Below are positions 1-8,012 of a DNA stretch of 37,499 nucleotides, piece after piece. Origin of the DNA: Nitrospira sp. GTDB taxonomy: Bacteria; Nitrospirota; Nitrospiria; Nitrospirales; Nitrospiraceae. The stretch covers positions 1 to 37,499 of the forward strand of contig JARFXQ010000023.1 in NCBI GenBank assembly GCA_029194725.1, written 5' to 3'. Made by a program: the position numbers and the translations under genes. Positions within the stretch are counted from its first letter, which is position 1, and each line of letters starts with the position of its first letter. Below the pieces are notes generated by a model that was not told the DNA's origin, did no database searches, and was given only the letters and a program-made list of their open reading frames with translations.

Positions 1-143
1 CTAGCCAGCTGGCTCGTTTGCGCCCGCTATAATCGCCGCGTTTGGTTGGCTTGGGCCAATGTTCAAGCCGACCAGAATCCGTTACGTATCAGTCTACTGA
101 CTTATGTCAGCCTTTCGGGCAGCGCAGAAGGCGGAACTACCTG
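1..143. other. Left-edge intergenic segment, nothing recognised
   Basis: Short stretch downstream of the first Sel1 gene. A plus-strand frame stays open through it, but that frame continues antisense into the Sel1 gene and its product matches no family I know. A TATAAT string occurs at 28-33, without a credible -35 box at the right distance. I assign no function. Confidence 0.4.
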
Positions 144-734
144 TTATCGTTGCTTAGGCATCCATTTCCTCGCTCGCTCTTCCGCTTCGGCAATCTGTCC
201 TGGCGTCATCCGAATGACAACTGCGTCGCGAGATTCAACGGCACGTTTCTCACCGTGGGCAATCGACAGACTGTACCACATGTGGGCTTCAATAAGGCTC
301 TGAGGCACAGCGCGCCCCCGTTCATACATCATCCCCAGTTTCGCGAAGGCCAACGCATTCCGTTGCTCCGCGGCCTTCTGAAACCAAAACAAGGCCATGG
401 GATCACTGTACGGTGCGCCTCGTCCAAGGGAATAGAGGGTCCCCAGGTTGACCTGTGCGTTTGCGTGTCCCTGATCAGCAGCCTTTTTAAACCAATCCTT
501 TGCCTCATGATAGTTCTGTGGAAGACCCCGCCCTTCGCTATACAGCAACCCCAATTCATTTTGAGCATTGGCATCGCCGGCCTGAGCGCGTTTGAGGATC
601 TCGTTCACGGCTGGCCCACCGATGAGCGGGCGTGGGGGACTCGGAGGGGGAGCGGCGCAGTTCGACGCGAACAAGAACATCAAGATAACTCGTACGAGAG
701 TCACACAGTGGTGAGGTGGCAGCCGGTGAACCAT
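144..734 (-). CDS. Sel1-repeat (tetratricopeptide-like) exported protein
   Basis: A 196-residue protein. After a hydrophobic N-terminal stretch ending near Cys26 (LFASNC), which could be a weak signal or lipoprotein signal, it carries about three Sel1-like repeats: AQAGDANAQNELGLLYSEG, then ADQGHANAQVNLGTLYSLG, then AEQRNALAFAKLGMMYERG. These repeats form helical solenoids that mediate protein-protein contacts; the partner cannot be read from the sequence. A C-terminal segment with HMWYSLSIAHGE and MTPGQIAEAEE is typical of short bacterial Sel1 proteins. A similar gene follows on the same strand at 984-1571, so the pair probably arose by duplication. The start is uncertain: ATG at 734 lacks a clear ribosome-binding site, and a GTG about 11 codons downstream would also leave a signal peptide. 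Confidence 0.8.
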   Translation of the reverse strand: MVHRLPPHHCVTLVRVILMFLFASNCAAPPPSPPRPLIGGPAVNEILKRAQAGDANAQNELGLLYSEGRGLPQNYHEAKDWFKKAADQGHANAQVNLGTLYSLGRGAPYSDPMALFWFQKAAEQRNALAFAKLGMMYERGRAVPQSLIEAHMWYSLSIAHGEKRAVESRDAVVIRMTPGQIAEAEERARKWMPKQR

Positions 735-742
735 TCTGAATG

Positions 743-983
743 ATTGTGAAGACGCTGGATACCTGCTGGCCGGTTAGTAAACGATCGGCAAATATCCTAC
801 GCAGCGATAGGGGGCCACTTCAAGCAGGAATTATTGTAACGGGCGGCTTGATTGAAGGATTTCACAACCTCTAGAGGCTTGCGCGTAGTTACTTCGTGGG
901 GTCGACAGGGAGGAGAAGGCTTCAAGAAGTGCGTCTCGGTTGGTGATCCCCGGTACAGTGTGTATGAGGGAAAAATCTCTGGG
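743..983. other. Intergenic spacer between the two Sel1 genes
   Basis: About 240 bases with no convincing gene. It should contain the promoter for the minus-strand gene at 144-734, but I found no clear -35/-10 pair. A GGGAGGAGAAGG purine run on the plus strand near 909-920 is not followed by a reading frame. Confidence 0.35.
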
Positions 984-1571
984 TTACTGTTCTTGACCTG
1001 AATTTGTGGCCCTGGGCCTCCAATTTCGTGCGAGAAACTGTGCCTGTACGATTTGGGGCGGCGTCATGGTCATGGCCAGACGATCTCGCCATTTTGCTCC
1101 CTCTTCATGGCCGTTCGCCGCCGCCAAGTTGTACCATTGGTAGGCTTGGACGACATCCTTGGGGACGCCCCGTGCTTTTTCATAATATGTGGCGATCACA
1201 AACATCGCCGGCCCATGTCGCTGGTCTGCAGCGAGGCGGCACCAGCGTAGAGCTTCCTGATAGTCCTGGGGCATTCCACGACCGATGTCCGATAGCACGC
1301 AGAGCCGATAGAATGCACCGGCATGGCGTTGAGTGGCCGCCATGCGGTACCACCGAACGGCTTCCCTGTGGTCTTTCGGCAAGGCGGTTTCATATCGTAT
1401 GCCAAGATTGTACTGATCTTCGGCGCTGCCTTGTTCTGCGGTTGCCTGTAATTCGTCGAGGCGTGACATTGTGTTCCGCACCTCGACATAGGGAGATTTT
1501 GGGGGATCCATGCATGCCGACAGGGTGCAGAGGACGGCCGTCACGATGAGATTTCTCGCGCATCGCCCCAT
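984..1571 (-). CDS. Sel1-repeat lipoprotein
   Basis: A 195-residue protein starting at the ATG read leftwards from 1571. That start is preceded by AAGGAGAA eight bases upstream; a longer open frame to 1697 exists but would bury the signal peptide. The N-terminus (MGRCARNL..., then LSAC) is a lipoprotein signal with a lipobox Cys near residue 19, so the mature protein is probably anchored to a membrane facing the periplasm. Three Sel1-like repeats follow (QYNLGIRYETALPKDHREAVRW, AFYRLCVLSDIGRGMPQDYQ, AMFVIATYYEKARGVPKDVV; each contains the typical small-residue and aromatic spacing). It resembles the upstream gene at 144-734 in repeat phasing and in its MTPPQIVQAQ tail. It is probably a scaffold or assembly factor; no enzyme motif is visible. 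Confidence 0.82.
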   Translation of the reverse strand: MGRCARNLIVTAVLCTLSACMDPPKSPYVEVRNTMSRLDELQATAEQGSAEDQYNLGIRYETALPKDHREAVRWYRMAATQRHAGAFYRLCVLSDIGRGMPQDYQEALRWCRLAADQRHGPAMFVIATYYEKARGVPKDVVQAYQWYNLAAANGHEEGAKWRDRLAMTMTPPQIVQAQFLARNWRPRATNSGQEQ

Positions 1572-1801
1572 AATCACTTCTCCTTCAAATAATCCTGCGT
1601 CTCGTGTCTTGCGGTTCTCATCCGACGAGCAGCAACGCAGAGGCCACTCTACCACATCCGACTCTCTAGAAATCCACCAAACCCAGCACAAGTGCACTAT
1701 CTTGCCCTTCCACGCTCCTGTTGATTTCGCTTCAGAGAAGAGATATCTGTTAGCATTGGCACGGAGATGAGATCTTGGCCCTAGTTACTCCGCTGGGCAT
1801 C

Positions 1802-2407
1802 ATGAAAAGCGCCTTCTTCGTAGGAACTTTCTTGCTCGTATCCGCGTTATCGGCTCAGGCGCAGCAAGAGTTTTCGCCTGCGTCCGTCGAGAGGGGCGTG
1901 CTCCTGGTAGCCAGTCCCTCGCTAGGCGATCCGAACTTCCACCAGACCGTCCTGCTCATCATCGAACATGGACGAGGCGGGACAGTCGGCCTCATTCTGA
2001 ACCGTCCCACGAACATACTCTTGTCCGAAGTCTTGCCGGATTTTACTGTGCTGAAGCGCACCCCCTACCGATTGTTTGCTGGTGGGCCGGTCAACCAAGC
2101 ACAGTTGGTCCTGTTGTTTCGGCTCACACAAGTCTTGCCTGATACGCGTCAGATTGTCGATGGAATCTATGTGGGCACACCACGCGTGCTGGAACGCATC
2201 GTGACTCAACCTAGACCGACCGAATCATTTCGAGCGTTTGCCGGATTTGCCGGATGGGCGCCTGGGCAGCTCGAACATGAAATGCTTGAAGGAGCATGGG
2301 GTATCTTGCCGTCGGATGTGTTCAACATTTTCGACAAAGACCCGGCCACCCTCTGGCTGGACAGCATCACCCGTCTTCAGGCCCCCAAGAGCATTTCCAT
2401 TGAGTGA
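1802..2407 (+). CDS. YqgE/AlgH family (UPF0301) protein with signal peptide
   Basis: A 201-residue protein of the YqgE/AlgH family, whose biochemical role is unsettled; AlgH was first linked to alginate gene regulation in Pseudomonas. Family hallmarks are visible: GVLLVASPSLGDPNFHQTVLLI, HGRGGTVGLILNRPT, the FAGGPVN turn, and FAGFAGWAPGQLEHEM (the conserved GY/FAGWxxGQLExE block). Unusually, the ATG at 1802 opens a typical secretion signal (MKSAFFVGTFLLVSALSAQAQ) before the domain begins, predicting a periplasmic protein, whereas most family members are cytoplasmic. A TTG start at 1775 with GGAG upstream is an alternative and would add nine residues before the same hydrophobic segment. It is monocistronic here, facing away from the Sel1 genes. 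Confidence 0.88.
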   Translation: MKSAFFVGTFLLVSALSAQAQQEFSPASVERGVLLVASPSLGDPNFHQTVLLIIEHGRGGTVGLILNRPTNILLSEVLPDFTVLKRTPYRLFAGGPVNQAQLVLLFRLTQVLPDTRQIVDGIYVGTPRVLERIVTQPRPTESFRAFAGFAGWAPGQLEHEMLEGAWGILPSDVFNIFDKDPATLWLDSITRLQAPKSISIE

Positions 2408-2899
2408 TTTCGCAGGCTATGGCAGCGGTTGCAGATGCTATGCAGAAGCTATATCGTACAAGGCTCCCTCGAAGATGGAATCCCATGGTGCCGTTATCCG
2501 TTATTCGAGCATAGAATCTGAATCTTCATTGTACTACGGGCAATACACTACCCACCTCCAACTACACCTTAGGCCGGACATACAGTTCCTGGGAATAGTT
2601 CTGGGTAGCGCGGCGGTCCTTATGATTTCGATACTCGAGCGAGATGTGTGAAACTTACTGAAAAGGTAGGCCTATTTCGACATGAAGAACATGAAGAAAC
2701 GGAGAAGCTCGATAGTGCAGTTCATGGGGCATCTATTTTGCTTGCTTCTGCCTCAATCACAACTGAACCAAAGGTCAACGTCACAAATTCGGTACAGGGC
2801 TCCACAAGCTCTGACCTTTTCAATCCCATCCGAGCAAGGACTGTTGTTGAATCACGAGACTCACTGACAAGAAGTGAGAGTTTTGCGACGGTGATAGAG
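2408..2899 (+). other. Spacer before the ATP-grasp island
   Basis: About 490 bases with no supported gene. The reading frame of the following TupA-like gene stays open upstream to 2648, but that 84-residue extension is low in complexity and absent from both paralogues, so I treat it as non-coding. The last 25 bases resemble the sequence upstream of the third paralogue (compare 2878-2892 with 6907-6921), so the duplicated unit included some 5' flank. Confidence 0.45.
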
Positions 2900-3838
2900 A
2901 TGGAAGAAGGCGTTCAAACATCAGGAACCGCAGCACTTCGTGCCAGGTTACGAGACACCTGGTTGCATGATCTCCTCGTCCACTATCGAGACATCAGACG
3001 CCGGGTCATGCGGCGGTCCGAAGGCGAGGCCATCCTGTTGCATCGATATGCTCAGCTCCATGGCAAACCGCTCAATCTGATGAATCCTCGGACCTTTACG
3101 GAGAAGCTATTCTGGCGCATGGTCACTTGGAATCGGGGAGCTATGCCCTCACGGTTTCGACAGTTGGCCGATAAGTATGCGGTGCGAAACTATGTGGCGA
3201 ACAGGATAGGTGAGGAGTATCTGATCAAGCTCTTATGGCAGGGCGACGATCCGCGCGCAATCCCGTTTGACCGGCTCCCGGCCGAGTATGTGATCAAGCC
3301 GAACCACTCCAGTGGAGAAGTGATCATTGTCCGAGGCGAGGCAAATCGCGAGGACATTATCCGTCAGGTGTCGGGGTGGTTGGCCAACAATTACTATTGG
3401 CAGGACCGTGAGTATCAATATTATGGGATTAAACCCAAGGCTGTGATCGAGGAATATTTGAAAAGCCAGGATGACAGTGAGCCTCTCGACTACAGATTTT
3501 GGTGTTTCGGCGGAGTTCCAGCCGTCATCCAAGTGGACAATCATGCCAAGGATATCAACCCGTTTTTTGACGCCCATTGGAACCAATTGGCTCTCCACAC
3601 TAGAAAGAAAGTTGCTCGGCCTTCCATCCCACAACCAACGTGCTTTGAACACATGTTTGAATTGGCAAGGCGGCTGTCACAGGAAATCGGTTTCATCCGC
3701 GTCGATTTGTACAACACCAATGGGCGGGTCTATTGCGGCGAACTAACCTTAACGCCGGGTGCAGGGATTTTCCAGTTTGGCCCCGACCATTGGGATTTGA
3801 AACTCGGAGAGAAGTGGGATCTGACGCTGGACTACTGA
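2900..3838 (+). CDS. TupA-like ATP-grasp protein, copy 1
   Basis: A 312-residue protein that I assign to the TupA-like ATP-grasp family (ATPgrasp_TupA). The founding member is implicated in joining amino acids to a cell-wall polysaccharide in Bacillus; members in Gram-negatives usually sit among surface-polysaccharide genes. Motifs shared by all three copies are NPRTFTEKLFWRM, RFRQLADKYAVR, EYVIKPNHSSGEVIIV (nucleotide-binding loop and strand), VIEEYL, and the metal-site end GELTLTPGAG followed by WDLKLGEKWDL. The start is set at ATG 2900 because it gives exactly the length of the other two copies. The first ~180 residues are nearly the same as copy 2, whereas the C-terminal third is clearly more diverged, which suggests segmental exchange. 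Acceptor and donor substrates are unknown, and no glycosyltransferase lies beside it. Confidence 0.8.
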   Translation: MEEGVQTSGTAALRARLRDTWLHDLLVHYRDIRRRVMRRSEGEAILLHRYAQLHGKPLNLMNPRTFTEKLFWRMVTWNRGAMPSRFRQLADKYAVRNYVANRIGEEYLIKLLWQGDDPRAIPFDRLPAEYVIKPNHSSGEVIIVRGEANREDIIRQVSGWLANNYYWQDREYQYYGIKPKAVIEEYLKSQDDSEPLDYRFWCFGGVPAVIQVDNHAKDINPFFDAHWNQLALHTRKKVARPSIPQPTCFEHMFELARRLSQEIGFIRVDLYNTNGRVYCGELTLTPGAGIFQFGPDHWDLKLGEKWDLTLDY

Positions 3839-4169
3839 GTGGCAAGCCTATCTCATATCATTCACTTTCGGTGCTATTCGGAATCATTGGCGGACGGGTT
3901 TGCAAGGCTGCGTACTGATCGTGACTGCCTCAATTTAGGATCGGTTGCTTGTTATTGCGTGGTGGAATGGGGCGTAGTTACACACATCTACGCAAGTTAT
4001 AGTATCTACTAACCCATCCGGCACAACATCAAAATTGCTCACCGTTCGTACCGGAAATATCTAGGTCAAGACCTAAGATCCCTCTTTGTGGGGATGGACA
4101 TGTCAGTCAAACTGACGGCAAGTTGCACGCTTCCGAACTCGGCTTGTGTTCAGAGGCCTAAGGTAGTCA
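3839..4169. other. Spacer between ATP-grasp copies 1 and 2
   Basis: 331 bases without a gene, AT-richer than the pyr region. Two small perfect hairpins are visible near 4070 (TAGGTC-AA-GACCTA) and 4110 (GTCAGT-CAA-ACTGAC); neither is followed by a T run, so they are not convincing terminators. A CTAAGG motif lies just before the ATG of the next gene and can serve as its ribosome-binding site. Confidence 0.4.
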
Positions 4170-5108
4170 ATGAAGCAGCTTGTCCAACTAACATGGATCA
4201 CAGCCCTTCGCGCCAAGTTACGAGACACCTGGCTACATAACCTCGTCGTCCACTATCGAGACATCAGACGCCGGGTCATGCGACGGTCCGAAGGCGAGGC
4301 CCTTCTGTTGCGGAGATATGCTCGGATCCATGGCAAACCGCTCAATCTGACGAATCCTCAGACCTTTACGGAGAAGCTGTTCTGGCGCATGGTCACTTGG
4401 AATCGGGGAGCCATGCCCTCACGGTTCCGACAGCTGACCGATAAGTATGCGGTACGAGCCCATGTGGCGAGAACAATAGGCAGGGAGTATTTGATCAAGC
4501 TCTTATGGAACGGTGACGATCCTCGGGCGATCCCGTTTGACCGGCTCCCGACCGAGTACGTGATCAAGCCGAACCACTCCAGTGGGGAAGTGATCATTGT
4601 CCGAGGCAAGACAAATCGCGAGGACATTATCCGTCGAGTGTCGGGGTGGTTGGCCAAAGATTATTATTGGCAGACTCGTGAGTATCAATATTATGGGATT
4701 CCACCCCGGATTGTGATTGAGGAATACCTGACCAATGAGGATGGGAGTCCACCGCTTGACTATAAAGTCTATTCTTTTAATGGCGTACCGGAGCTTATTC
4801 TTGTTCGTAACCATACACACGATATTTCCCCATTTTTTGACAAGGGATGGAATCTGCTTGACCTCTCCTGTGAGGAAGGCACACCACGACCTTCGATGCC
4901 AGAACCAACGAGGCTGAACGAGATGCTGGCGCTTGCCTCAAGACTATCCGTCGGGTTCGGATTCGTCCGGGTGGATTTCTACAACGTCCTCCGGTGTGTC
5001 TATTTTGGCGAGTTGACATTCACTCCTGCCGGAGGGATTCTGAAATTTAGTCCTGACAATTGGGATCTAAAGCTCGGTGAAAAGTGGGACCTGAGATTGG
5101 ATCGCTGA
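4170..5108 (+). CDS. TupA-like ATP-grasp protein, copy 2
   Basis: Second 312-residue paralogue of the TupA-like ATP-grasp family. It carries the same landmarks: NPQTFTEKLFWRM, RFRQLTDKYAVR, EYVIKPNHSSGEVIIV, VIEEYLTNEDGSPPLDYKVY, GELTFTPAGG and WDLKLGEKWDL. Its N-terminal half matches copy 1 most closely, whereas its C-terminal half (VRNHTHDISPFFD, FVRVDFYNV) matches copy 3, so it looks like a mosaic intermediate. The ATG at 4170 follows CTAAGGTAGTCA, a usable ribosome-binding site. The stop is only 19 bases before the start of the distinct ATP-grasp gene that follows, so the two are probably co-transcribed. The predicted activity is ATP-dependent ligation of an amino or amide group to a carboxylate, probably in surface-glycan decoration; the substrate is not predictable. 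Confidence 0.82.
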   Translation: MKQLVQLTWITALRAKLRDTWLHNLVVHYRDIRRRVMRRSEGEALLLRRYARIHGKPLNLTNPQTFTEKLFWRMVTWNRGAMPSRFRQLTDKYAVRAHVARTIGREYLIKLLWNGDDPRAIPFDRLPTEYVIKPNHSSGEVIIVRGKTNREDIIRRVSGWLAKDYYWQTREYQYYGIPPRIVIEEYLTNEDGSPPLDYKVYSFNGVPELILVRNHTHDISPFFDKGWNLLDLSCEEGTPRPSMPEPTRLNEMLALASRLSVGFGFVRVDFYNVLRCVYFGELTFTPAGGILKFSPDNWDLKLGEKWDLRLDR

Positions 5109-5127
5109 GACCCGCATCGAGCTCTGG

Positions 5128-6342
5128 TTGATCACCTACTACACGAACCAATCGGCAGCTTGGCCGTCTGGCGAAGGTGATTTGGGGCTGTTGAGCAGGA
5201 GCGACCCCAGCAGGTACTCGGGTATTGCCTCCTGTTGGTCCGACTCCAAGAGCAACCATCACCACACACAGGTTGATTACAGGGGCATCACGGTAGTTAA
5301 GGGGGTGCTTCGGCCCTTCTTTAGCCATACCTATAATCATCATGCGGACGAGAGAGACGCCACGAAGATCTTGAAGAGTGTTGAAAGCTATAAAGGCAAG
5401 ACTGAGGGGCGTGACCTGAAGTTATGCGACGACTATGCAGTGGAGGTCTTCGAGCATAAACACCTCGCACCCTGGCTGTACGTCTGTACGGCTGTATCCG
5501 GGGGGTTCAAGGAAGGTTGGATACCTGAAAACTACTATGGCTCGGTCGTGGTTCAGAAACTTCAGGGAAGGTATGGAAAGGTTTCGGATCTCAGAGGCCT
5601 TAACGCAGTTATCCTACAGAGCGTCGCCTTTCCAGATCTGCTCGCATATGTGAACGGGATCTTTTTCGACACCGCCTACCGATATGTTTCGCCAGCCGCG
5701 GTGAAAAACCAACTGTTCAGGGGCAGGAGCGAGTCGTATTCAAGCTTGATCATTCGCTCTAGGGCAGAGGCATATATTGTTTCACTCGCGAGTCCTTTAG
5801 TATTGAATAGTATTGAACATATTCATCGACTGGGGAATGGTCTATTTCAAAGCGTCGTGCAGCCGCATAAGCTATTTACCGAGTTCGTCGAACATGGCAA
5901 CCGTACGAATCCAATCGTGCACGAGGATAGTGGGGAGGTTTCAGTGCGAGCTTGTTATCTAAGATTGGGAAGTGGAGATGAAACTCATGTGCAATCACGG
6001 AGTCGGATCAGAGTACCGATTAACATCAAGAGTGGGAGGTTCCATGATGTCGGGTATACGCCGGAGTGGCTTGAGACCAGACTGCATCCGACGAGTTACA
6101 TGACGTTTGCCGGGAATGTGATTCCTGCATTCCAGGCCTGTGTGCGTACCGTGACCGAGCTGCATAAAAAAGTTCCATATGTCCGCTGCATAGGCTGGGA
6201 TGTAACGGTCGATCGAGAGGAGAACGTCCGACTATTGGAATGGAAAGCCGGCCACAACGGCCATTCATTCCCCGAAGCCACGCAAGGACCTTGTTTTGCC
6301 GATTTAGGCTGGGAACGACTGAGAAATGAGCGTGCCGAATAA
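5128..6342 (+). CDS. Sugar-transfer-associated ATP-grasp-like protein
   Basis: A 404-residue protein. The C-terminal third resembles the sugar-transfer-associated ATP-grasp family (ATPgrasp_ST): a VPINIKSG strand, LHPTSYMTFAGNVIPAFQ, and RCIGWDVTVDREENVRLLEWKAGHNG around residues 354-377. In that family the last block normally reads GWDVAI...LIEGN, where Glu and Asn help hold the metal. Here the Glu is present (about residue 370) but the Asn position reads Lys (LLEWK), so catalytic competence is doubtful. The N-terminal ~200 residues are not recognised. The start is uncertain: TTG at 5128, 19 bases after the preceding stop, gives the longest protein but has only a weak ribosome-binding site. 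Its position between two TupA-like genes supports a shared role in surface-polymer synthesis, by inference. Confidence 0.6.
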   Translation: MITYYTNQSAAWPSGEGDLGLLSRSDPSRYSGIASCWSDSKSNHHHTQVDYRGITVVKGVLRPFFSHTYNHHADERDATKILKSVESYKGKTEGRDLKLCDDYAVEVFEHKHLAPWLYVCTAVSGGFKEGWIPENYYGSVVVQKLQGRYGKVSDLRGLNAVILQSVAFPDLLAYVNGIFFDTAYRYVSPAAVKNQLFRGRSESYSSLIIRSRAEAYIVSLASPLVLNSIEHIHRLGNGLFQSVVQPHKLFTEFVEHGNRTNPIVHEDSGEVSVRACYLRLGSGDETHVQSRSRIRVPINIKSGRFHDVGYTPEWLETRLHPTSYMTFAGNVIPAFQACVRTVTELHKKVPYVRCIGWDVTVDREENVRLLEWKAGHNGHSFPEATQGPCFADLGWERLRNERAE

Positions 6343-6934
6343 GTTCAAGATGACGGTCAGGTCCCGCAATCACGTATTCCACTCAAAAGAAGCCTTTAGC
6401 TGCTAGTGTAGTGCGTCAGCCATGGCTTTACACGCCGTTTGTGCTGAGTCTGTCAAGGCGCAACCGAAACCATTGGAATAGAGAGCCTTTCGACAAGCTG
6501 ACACGCTCATGAAAGTCAAGAAGCGGTAGACGCACTACCCTAGGATCCCCCTTCTGTTTTTAGGCAAGGGCGCTTGCTGAGGCCGATTGTCAGATGGGTG
6601 ATGGCCGCATTTCAACCGCTGGAATACCATCGATAGCCTTGTTTTGAGTGAGTAACTCTCTCGGCGCTCCCCCGCTTTTACTTGTTACCCTGAACCACAG
6701 AACAGCCTACCCGAATTCATCAAATCAAACTGAGCTGATCTATCAAGCAATCCTTACGAGGGGGATGTCCGAAGAGGGGAACGATGGGTTTGAGGCTATA
6801 ATGATCACTATAGGACGTGCGCTCGACGCAGGTCATTCTGAAGTTTGATGACGTCGTATCCGAGCATGGATTGCTCGTGCATCAGAGGATTCACTGAGCG
6901 GGTGATGAGAATTTTGCGAGGAGGTCATTAGGGA
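6343..6934. other. Long spacer between ATP-grasp genes
   Basis: 592 bases without a supported gene. It contains the inverted-repeat element at 6403-6543 and, just before copy 3, a GAGGAGG ribosome-binding site at 6918-6924. A short open frame at 6648-6848 has no start signal and no recognisable product, so I leave it out. Confidence 0.5.
6403..6543. repeat. 141-bp inverted-repeat (REP/MITE-like) element
   Basis: The ends form a 15-bp inverted repeat with one mismatch: CTAGTGTAGTGCGTC at 6403-6417 against the reverse complement of 6529-6543. Just inside the left end is a 10-bp palindrome AGCCATGGCT (6418-6427). The interior holds two imperfect, oppositely oriented copies of a motif of the type TGCTGAGTCTGTCAAGG (near 6441-6458) and CCTTTCGACAAGCTGACA (near 6486-6503). 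This resembles, from memory, a dispersed palindromic repeat common in environmental bacterial genomes. No coding capacity and no clear target-site duplication. Confidence 0.55.
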
Positions 6935-7873
6935 ATGGAACATTCTATCTATGCATCAGGAACCGCAGCGCTGCGCACCAAGTTGCGAGATACCTGGCTG
7001 GGTGATCTCGTCGGCCACTATCGGGTCATCAAGCGCCGAGTCATGCGGCGCTCCGAAGGCGAGGCATTCCTGTTGCGCAGATATGCTCGGATTCATGGCA
7101 AACCTCTCAGTTTGACGAATCCCCAGACCTTTACGGAGAAGGTGTTCTGGCGCATGATTACCTGGAACCGAGGAGATATGCCCTCACGGTTCCGACAGCT
7201 GGCCGATAAGTATGCGGTGCGGGCGCATGTGGCGGAGATAGTGGGCGAGAAATATCTGACCAAACTCTTATGGCACGGAGACGACCCGCGCGCGATCCCT
7301 TTTGATCGGCTGCCGGTGGAGTACGTGATCAAGTCCAGCCACGCCGCTGGACAAGTAATTATCGTTAAGGGGCAGGTGGATCGAGACGAGATCATCCGGA
7401 CCGTGTCAGGCTGGTTGGCCAGCGATTATTATTGGCACGGACGCGAATCTCAATACTATAGGATTCCACCTCGAATTCTGATTGAGGAATACCTGACCAA
7501 TGACGATGGGAGTCCGCCGTTTGACTATAAAGTGTACTGTTTTAACGGAGCACCGGAGCAGATTCTTGTTCGCAACCATACACACGATATTTGCCCATTT
7601 TTTGACACGGCTTGGAAGTTTCTCGACTTCTCCGATGAAGTCGGTGCCGTACGACCGTGGGTGCCAAAGCCGACAAATCTTGACGAGATGCTGGCCCTCG
7701 CCGTGAAGCTGTCGGCTGGAGTAGGGTTTGTCCGCGTCGATTTCTACAACGTCAAGGGGCGAGTCTATTTTAGCGAGTTGACCTTTACTCCTGCCGGAGG
7801 GATCATAAAATACGACCCTGAATTTTGGGATTTGAAGCTCGGAGAGAAATGGGATTTGTCTCTGGACCACTGA
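6935..7873 (+). CDS. TupA-like ATP-grasp protein, copy 3
   Basis: Third 312-residue paralogue. Landmarks are NPQTFTEKVFWRM, RFRQLADKYAVR, EYVIKSSHAAGQVIIV, LIEEYLTNDDGSPPFDYKVY, VRNHTHDICPFFD, SELTFTPAGG and WDLKLGEKWDL. Two local changes set it apart from the other copies: the loop KPNHSSGEV is KSSHAAGQV, and the metal-site block begins SELTF instead of GELTF. These sit in the nucleotide and metal region and may alter activity or specificity. The ATG at 6935 follows GAGGAGG by ten bases. Expected role: ATP-dependent amide-bond formation on a surface glycan, by family analogy only. It is separated from the preceding gene by nearly 600 bases and so is probably transcribed separately. Confidence 0.8.
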   Translation: MEHSIYASGTAALRTKLRDTWLGDLVGHYRVIKRRVMRRSEGEAFLLRRYARIHGKPLSLTNPQTFTEKVFWRMITWNRGDMPSRFRQLADKYAVRAHVAEIVGEKYLTKLLWHGDDPRAIPFDRLPVEYVIKSSHAAGQVIIVKGQVDRDEIIRTVSGWLASDYYWHGRESQYYRIPPRILIEEYLTNDDGSPPFDYKVYCFNGAPEQILVRNHTHDICPFFDTAWKFLDFSDEVGAVRPWVPKPTNLDEMLALAVKLSAGVGFVRVDFYNVKGRVYFSELTFTPAGGIIKYDPEFWDLKLGEKWDLSLDH

Positions 7874-8012
7874 AAATCAGGTCAGTCTTGTTGACTCGCC
7901 CGTTGATCCAAGGATGTGATTGCTATCTTCCGGCGAATTTGGCTAGAAGCGACCGTGAGATAATTGTCTTGAGCGCTTCGCTCAGTCCCTCGACTCAAGG
8001 GATCGATCGATC

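Noticed and set aside
28..33. TATAAT near the left edge as a promoter
   Set aside because: No -35 box at suitable distance and no downstream plus-strand gene.
2648..2899. 84-codon N-terminal extension of ATP-grasp copy 1
   Set aside because: Absent from both paralogues, low-complexity, and the ATG at 2900 gives exactly the paralogue length of 312 residues.
6648..6848. 66-codon open frame in the long spacer before ATP-grasp copy 3
   Set aside because: No ribosome-binding site, no recognisable product and no resemblance to neighbours; length is within chance.
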